Position numbers and translations under genes: made by a program
Shown here: piece after piece, positions 35,601 through 39,180 of the stretch
Layout of the letters: every line of letters starts with the position of its first letter
How positions within the stretch are numbered: position 1 is the first letter of the stretch
Assembly (NCBI GenBank): GCA_963169055.1
Contig: CAUJFU010000382.1
Coordinates: 1-39,180, forward strand
Direction: 5' to 3'
Source of the DNA: Myxococcota bacterium
GTDB taxonomy: Bacteria > Myxococcota_C > UBA6777
DNA: 39,180 nucleotides
Notes under the pieces: model-generated
Database searches by the model: none
Told to the model about the DNA's origin: nothing
What the model saw: only the letters and a program-made list of their open reading frames with translations

Positions 35601-36317
35601 TCGAGCGATGCCAAAGTCCGTAATGACGGCACGTCCGCTATATTCGACGAGGATGTTTTCGGGTTTAAGGTCGCGGTGGATCACTTCGACGCTGTGGGCG
35701 GCGTAGAGTCCTTCGCAGATTTGGATAGCGAGGTCGTAGGCTTCTAAGAGAGGGAGCGTACCACGATGTTCGAGGATGCGATCAAGGGATTTGCCGTTGA
35801 TCAGTTCCATGGTGAGATAATAGCGCCCGTTTTCTTCGCCAAGATCGAAGACGCGAGCGACGTTGCGGTGTGTAATTTTTCGGGATAGTCGGACTTCGCG
35901 CTTAAAACGGGCGAGGATCTCGGGATTGTTGAGTTGCCCGGGGAGCAAGAGTTTGAGGGCGATGATATCGTCGAGTTCGAGATCGCGTGCGCGGTACACT
36001 TTGCCCGTGGCACCTTCGCCGATCAAGGAGATGAGTTCATAGCGGCCCGCGACGCATTGCGCTTCGAGAGGTGCGCCTCCGCCCGCATCGAATTCGGGGG
36101 GGGCGTTTGAAAGCATGGTGGCATCGCCGCCGTCTTCGTCTTCTTCTTCTGAACCGAAGTCTTCGGAAAAATCGAAATCAAGGCTGTTGTGGGAATAGCC
36201 GCCAGAAGGGGCCGAGGAGGTTTTGTTGGAGTTGTGGACGATGGTGGAGTCGCCGTCGTCTTGTTCGGATGGAGGGCTGTGGACGTGTTGCGGATCTCGG
36301 GGGTTGAACTTCGTCAT
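32649..36317 (-). CDS. Soluble Ser/Thr protein kinase with TolB-like and TPR regions
   Basis: 1222 aa from ATG 36317, which has AGGA seven to eight bases upstream. The frame is open to 36608 but unlike protein there. Order: acidic N-terminus (EDFGSEEEDEDGGD near 52-65), kinase domain (about 93-355) with IGEGATGKVY, Lys122, HRDLKPEN (Asp216), DFG (Asp234) and TPAYMAPEQ, then about 300 residues of low complexity with SSDTSEKSAL repeats. A TolB/FlgO-like beta domain follows (TLLLLPVSGAPPHLAAFSEE through ADLLLTLQIKHQQN), then another disordered stretch (KPAASE, LFPPSPS, DDFLLPTS), and four or more TPR-like repeats (LALDPTYLTARFE). No membrane segment was seen, so it is probably cytoplasmic. TPRs usually recruit partners. 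Confidence 0.88.
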   Translation of the reverse strand: MTKFNPRDPQHVHSPPSEQDDGDSTIVHNSNKTSSAPSGGYSHNSLDFDFSEDFGSEEEDEDGGDATMLSNAPPEFDAGGGAPLEAQCVAGRYELISLIGEGATGKVYRARDLELDDIIALKLLLPGQLNNPEILARFKREVRLSRKITHRNVARVFDLGEENGRYYLTMELINGKSLDRILEHRGTLPLLEAYDLAIQICEGLYAAHSVEVIHRDLKPENILVEYSGRAVITDFGIARHASGSRDFQTVVGSVIGTPAYMAPEQIATNTQIDARADIYAFGAILFEMVTGQQAWQGDNIFAIIAARLTNPPPDPRRYNPSLPTPLAELILQCMEREPNQRPHHIANVLQTLQSLRNLPQGPPIDNQATIASLDILSVPPPRASSHTPFPSSNIQQASRQSPSLIPVGTPVSPEQKHTPPPHLPVATSRNFSSNATTSATTPTSPRATSPSYTHAEQSLPRRSSPSYPYAQQIPHSLFDSPLDVVAGTPSRHEVALQQDSLRAKTLSGTTEHKHDSKPPSAIPVIAPNPEPRPSSDTSEKSALISSSDTSEKSALTSSSDTSEKPVGSTSPSTAPSDDLALPEIPTLLLLPVSGAPPHLAAFSEELARALTEQLSLFPKISVSPPEVTSQTRGKNITLKQFHRDFGADLLLTLQIKHQQNNDIEISIRIQATVGGKILHTSRLQSSAQSAFSTAQQILRDLHEPLQLLNPQKPAVSETPKPAASQAQKPAASELKKNTALIPEATFASELAAPKQSTFPLKDDKGLPPKNDKGTLSLEDDLGELFPPSPSRATVPPLTDPKAIATDAFFGDDLFPPKSPTKEEFLFSADSIGDDFLLPTSSIDEDFLSPLPPPHKSVPSAAAPVSAAASARSASSVPLTLPPQPVAPMRISSSKEALQQLLRAKASLNKQWQGDLSEPLALFESLQKDFPHDPAPLAGIAIIKARQAFPTSGPNDPPLQDARKTALSALSLDPEHANSLYALALIDFYRHAWEDALRHLAKLLEQGHPHPKAHALLGSIMLEIGSLGGAIDNLQHALALDPTYLTARFESARGYALLEQWSDVDRLLELPAPNEQDERTRNLYQARLNLWRPDPQRLEISGPIAADNQTQQSLRILNHVRATKQFPKTLQNRFYQTRIDATKSLRLHLLMRQELIEILAFVQDWDAAFSVLQEAFDLQLYDLNWLSRCPLFQPVQQDPRYLRFLEQLKLRVLPLHKRLQETY
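34627..34719 (-). repeat. 36-bp tandem repeat in the kinase linker
   Basis: Two full units (34627-34662 and 34663-34698, one base apart) and a 21-base partial third unit. Each full unit encodes 12 residues with core SSDTSEKSAL. The frame is kept whatever the copy number. Confidence 0.85.
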
Positions 36318-36449
36318 GGGGGTTTCCTGTCGGCGACTTCGTGCATCCACAAAGATACAGGGAGTTCGGTGGGTTGAGGAGGCCACCAGAGGAGAGGACT
36401 GTACCGAGAGAGGGAGTCGGATGTCAAGAGCAGCACGCAGCATCAAACG

Positions 36450-36468
36450 AACGCAACGAGGTTGCGTT
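36450..36468. promoter_or_regulatory. Perfect inverted repeat in a divergent intergenic region
   Basis: AACGCAAC-GAG-GTTGCGTT is a perfect 8-bp inverted repeat with a 3-base centre. It lies midway in the 328-base gap between the divergent kinase (start 36317) and the unknown gene (start 36646). It could be a repressor site or a hairpin. The rest of the gap holds a short hairpin, GCGC-GAAA-GCGC (36622-36633), just before the downstream ribosome binding site. No convincing -10/-35 pair was found. Confidence 0.4.
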
Positions 36469-36645
36469 GGCTGTCCTAACGAACTTGGGGGAAAGAGCCG
36501 AGCGCCGAAATAAAGTGTTGTGCCTCTTTGTGGGCAAAAGGATGAGGGCGGTGCTTTTCTTTTTGGGGGGTGCATGCTACAAGGCGGAACAGTCCGTCGT
36601 TCGGTCACAAAGATATGCAGAGCGCGAAAGCGCGGAGCGCGTGCT

Positions 36646-37338
36646 ATGGTTGTATTAAAGTCATCGCAAAGCCACCATGAGATCCATTTTTCGGAAGCCT
36701 TTCGATTGGCCGAAGGGGAGCCGATCTTGCGCTTTCGGGTATCGTTTCAGATGGGCAGCCTGCCATATTTGACGGTGTGGGTCTTACATGCCCATCCCGT
36801 GGACTTGATCGAATACTTTCATCGCTTGTTGCGCCTTGTGCGTTCGCCAGAAGAAGCACGCCGCCAACTGAATGTCGAAGCTTTTTCTTGGCGTTCTGCG
36901 GAGGGACATCTTTTGTTTCGTGGCGAAGAAGCGGATGCGGGGATGCTGCGCTTGGATAGCGCGATCTGCACCGTTCCCAGACGCGATCCATTGGGGACTT
37001 CTTTATCGATGGTCGTCTCGGATGGTACGTTGACAAAGTTCTTAACCGAACTCGCGCAGTTTTTTTCGGTGGATCTACCGGGTTCTGTGATGCTTCCCCA
37101 AGAAAACTGGGATGAATGGACCGCCACAGATCCACAAAGATTGTTGGTGCAAGCGGGTTCGGCACAAGGGGCAAAAGTCTCACCGTACCACCAAGCGGCC
37201 TTGGGGGAAAAAGCTGCACAAACCACGGAGACGACGAGAGCCGCGCAAGACGCACGAGAAGATATCTGGTTGGAGGGACACACTCCCCCTCCCGCAAGCC
37301 CTTCGCAAGTGGATCTCGAAGGTTGGGGGGACGATTGA
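36646..37338 (+). CDS. Protein of unknown function with an acidic tail
   Basis: 230 aa. ATG 36646 has GGAG eight bases upstream. The frame is open back to 36520, without protein-like sequence there. Residues 1-155 look like a compact mixed alpha/beta domain (ILRFRVSFQMGSLPYLTVWVLHAHP, YFHRLLRLVRSPEEARRQLN, SWRSAEGHLLFRG). The C-terminal 70 residues are low complexity and end acidic (DLEGWGDD). No signal peptide or membrane segment is visible, so it is probably cytoplasmic. The family is not recognised. It is divergent from the large kinase, and its acidic tail is reminiscent of small partner proteins, but no function is claimed. Confidence 0.7.
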   Translation: MVVLKSSQSHHEIHFSEAFRLAEGEPILRFRVSFQMGSLPYLTVWVLHAHPVDLIEYFHRLLRLVRSPEEARRQLNVEAFSWRSAEGHLLFRGEEADAGMLRLDSAICTVPRRDPLGTSLSMVVSDGTLTKFLTELAQFFSVDLPGSVMLPQENWDEWTATDPQRLLVQAGSAQGAKVSPYHQAALGEKAAQTTETTRAAQDAREDIWLEGHTPPPASPSQVDLEGWGDD

Positions 37339-37372
37339 TCGGAAAATGCGGGAAGAGCGACAAAGAGATCGC

Positions 37373-37484
37373 GTGTTCGCGCCACTCCAAGCGGCGGAGT
37401 TGTTTGGGTGAGATACGTCTGCTCGTTCCGCCAACACGGGGTCAAGGGGTTGCGACCTATGGCGGGGTTTGGGGCAGCGCCCCA
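37373..37484 (-). repeat. 112-bp dispersed repeat, copy B
   Basis: Second copy of the element at 25718-25829, in the same orientation. Here the terminal inverted repeat is longer: TTTGGGGC-AGC-GCCCCAAA (8-bp stem). It fills most of the 174-base gap between the convergent unknown gene (stop 37338) and the saccharopine-dehydrogenase-like gene (stop 37513). The T-tract lies before the hairpin on the minus strand, so it is not a standard intrinsic terminator for either gene. Confidence 0.8.
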
Positions 37485-37512
37485 AAAAACAGGAGCCAAC
37501 AAATCAGGACGA

Positions 37513-38877
37513 TCAGTACATGGATTCGAATTGGACGGCAGTTTCGCGTTCGTGGAAGGTGATCCCGTAGCGTTCGAGTTCTTGGAGGACGGGGTGATAG
37601 ATCGAGGGGAGGGTGGGGCGTTGGACGCCTGTCAGTTGGATGGTGCGGTCGAGGATCAAGCGAGCGGCGATGCCAAGGGGGAGACCGACGGTGTGCGCCA
37701 TCGCGGTATAGGTGCGATCTTCGCCGAGGATGGCGGTGGAAGAAAAGAGTTGGTGGCGTTTGGCGTCAGAGTCGAGGAAGTGGATCTTGTGGACCATGAC
37801 GATCATATCTTTGTCGTCAGGATCGAGGTTCCATTTTTTCTCAAGGATATGTTGAAGAAGCTGCGCGGGCGTACCCGGCTTTCCGAAGCCGATCGGTGTA
37901 TCGTCAAAGATGCCGAGCCAATCGAGCTTTTCCATCTCAGGAGAGTCGTGGTCAAGTCTGAGGTAGTGCATAAGGCGAAGGCGCGTGCTGTCTTGGGTGT
38001 CATAGAGCAAGAAGGAGTCGATGAATTCGCGGCAGGTCATGTCTTCGCTGCCTTCCATCAGATAAGAATCATCGGTCGCGCCGAGTTGCACAAAGACATC
38101 CCATGCCTTGCAAAATCCGGGACGTCGGAGCGTTCCGCGATAGATGGTGGGGATACCGCGCAAACGGTACACATCGATGTATTTGAGCGAGTCGCGGTTG
38201 GCGTATCCTTCGAACTTGCCGTACCCTTCGATCTCGATGATCTCTGTGCGACGAAAAAGCCGCTGATAGGGGATATATTTATAACGGTCTTCTTGGACGA
38301 ATTTGACGGCAGAACCCGACCCTGCAAGGACGACGTTGCGGGGGTTCCATGTGAATTTGTAGCGCCACGGGTTGTTTGCTTCGCTTTGGGGAGCAAGGAG
38401 TCCACCCGCGAAGGACTCGAAACGAACGATGGGAACGCCTTGTTCGCGGAGTTTGTCGAGCATACGCATCGCAGACATATGATCGATGCCGGGGTCGAGT
38501 CCCATCTCGTTGAGCAAGAGTACACCGGCTTTTTGTGCATCGGCGTGGAGTTCTTGCATCTCATCGGAGATATACGAAGCGGTCAGAAGATGTTTTCCGT
38601 GATCGATGCACTCGCGTGCGATGGGGACGTGCATCGAAGCCGGGAGCATCGAGATCACCAGATCAGACCATGTGATATGGTCGCCATAGGTGGCACGGTC
38701 GAGCGAGTCAAACAAGATGGCTTGTCCACGCGGATGATCGGCGATCTTTTGTTTGGCGAGTTCGATGTTGATATCACCGACGCGGATCTCCCAAGATTGG
38801 GCCTCGGCGTTTTGGAGAAGATAACGAATCAAAGTAGAAGCGGAGCGTCCTGCACCGATCACGAAGATCTTGCCCAT
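37513..38877 (-). CDS. Saccharopine dehydrogenase-like oxidoreductase
   Basis: 454 aa. N-terminal Rossmann fold with IGAGRSASTLIRYLL, then LVISMLPASMHVPIAREC, HLLTASYISDEM and NEMGLDPGIDHMSAM, the typical core of saccharopine dehydrogenase (glutamate-forming) enzymes. Related families include carboxynorspermidine synthase and saccharopine reductase of the aminoadipate route. Soluble, cytoplasmic, NAD(P)-dependent. ATG 38877 is chosen because the Rossmann strand begins at residue 4; AAAGG lies about nine bases upstream. The frame extends to 38937 without family similarity. The physiological role (lysine degradation, lysine synthesis or polyamine) cannot be decided; no lysine-pathway gene is adjacent. 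Confidence 0.88.
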   Translation of the reverse strand: MGKIFVIGAGRSASTLIRYLLQNAEAQSWEIRVGDINIELAKQKIADHPRGQAILFDSLDRATYGDHITWSDLVISMLPASMHVPIARECIDHGKHLLTASYISDEMQELHADAQKAGVLLLNEMGLDPGIDHMSAMRMLDKLREQGVPIVRFESFAGGLLAPQSEANNPWRYKFTWNPRNVVLAGSGSAVKFVQEDRYKYIPYQRLFRRTEIIEIEGYGKFEGYANRDSLKYIDVYRLRGIPTIYRGTLRRPGFCKAWDVFVQLGATDDSYLMEGSEDMTCREFIDSFLLYDTQDSTRLRLMHYLRLDHDSPEMEKLDWLGIFDDTPIGFGKPGTPAQLLQHILEKKWNLDPDDKDMIVMVHKIHFLDSDAKRHQLFSSTAILGEDRTYTAMAHTVGLPLGIAARLILDRTIQLTGVQRPTLPSIYHPVLQELERYGITFHERETAVQFESMY

Positions 38878-38965
38878 CGTTTCGCGCCTTTTGTGTGAGA
38901 AGTGAGTGCGTGCAACCTGCCGTCGTCTTTGTTGCACACAAAGCGAGGCGGAGAGCGGTTATGGC

Positions 38966-39180
38966 TTACCTCGCCTCAGCGTATTGATGTTGAGCGTGGT
39001 GGCTCTGCGTTAGCAGGCGCAGATCTTGGCCAACGAGGGCGGTTTCGTCAAGGCTTGTTTGCAAAAACAGCGATGCTGTGGGCGCTTGTGTGTTGGGAAA
39101 AAGCTGTTTGGAGAAAAACAGCCACAGGGCTTGCTGAGAGCAAGGGGATGTCCCAATGTACAGCGCGCATATCGCAAAAA
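38966..39180 (-). other. Right-edge segment: open minus-strand frame and hairpins, coding status unclear
   Basis: On the minus strand a frame enters from the right edge and runs 70 codons to TAA (plus-strand TTA 38966-38968). The peptide has no motif I recognise, and a plus-strand frame is also open here to the edge. The DNA holds several inverted repeats: CTTGCT-GAG-AGCAAG near 39130-39145, GCTGTTT..AAACAGC near 39103-39124, and CAGC-GAT-GCTG near 39068-39078. It also shares two short blocks with the 36-bp repeat at 13769. It may be the end of a gene or a repetitive non-coding element. Confidence 0.25.

Noticed and set aside
37461-37490. Intrinsic terminator at the GGGGC-AGC-GCCCC hairpin
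   Set aside because: On the plus strand the stem is followed by A, not T. On the minus strand the T-tract precedes the stem.

Overview
The window looks like a chromosomal piece from a Myxococcota-type (former Deltaproteobacteria) bacterium. This rests on gene content: two large Ser/Thr protein kinases, a PEGA/TPR membrane protein, and very large lipoproteins that combine DNDCDG (MopE-like) motifs, Cys-rich modules and beta-propellers. No rRNA, tRNA, CRISPR array, complete insertion sequence or phage module was seen. The taxonomic call is inference; no marker gene is present.

Layout. (1) 1-5025: the tail of a probable winged-helix gene, then carA-carB (carbamoyl-phosphate synthase) behind a near-consensus promoter whose spacer holds an A10 run. 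(2) 5022-9029: a minus-strand lipoprotein with 14 RCC1-like repeats, then the fossil C-terminus of a DNA adenine methylase. (3) 9068-13708: a giant (1546 aa) membrane-anchored penicillin-binding transpeptidase. (4) 20393-13922, minus strand: a probable operon of small lipoprotein, CreB-like response regulator, CreC-like sensor kinase and a WD40 lipoprotein. (5) 20767-23895: a divergent pair, a membrane Ser/Thr kinase and a PEGA protein. (6) 25470-23950, minus: a membrane-anchored GH1 glycosidase. (7) 25898-29868: a tight operon of ureohydrolase, pabB, pabA and pabC (p-aminobenzoate for folate). (8) 32552-29865, minus: a U32/RlhA-type protein with a repetitive N-terminal extension. (9) 36317-32649, minus: a soluble Ser/Thr kinase with TolB-like and TPR regions. 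(10) 36646-38877: an unknown acidic-tailed protein and a saccharopine-dehydrogenase-like enzyme.

Together the genes mix housekeeping metabolism (pyrimidine/arginine precursor, folate, possibly lysine) with envelope sensing and cell-wall functions. Two structural themes run through the window. Convergent genes overlap at their stop codons with no visible terminator. Short direct duplications are unusually frequent, both in intergenic spacers and inside coding regions. A 112-bp element occurs twice, about 11.7 kb apart, with sharp borders.
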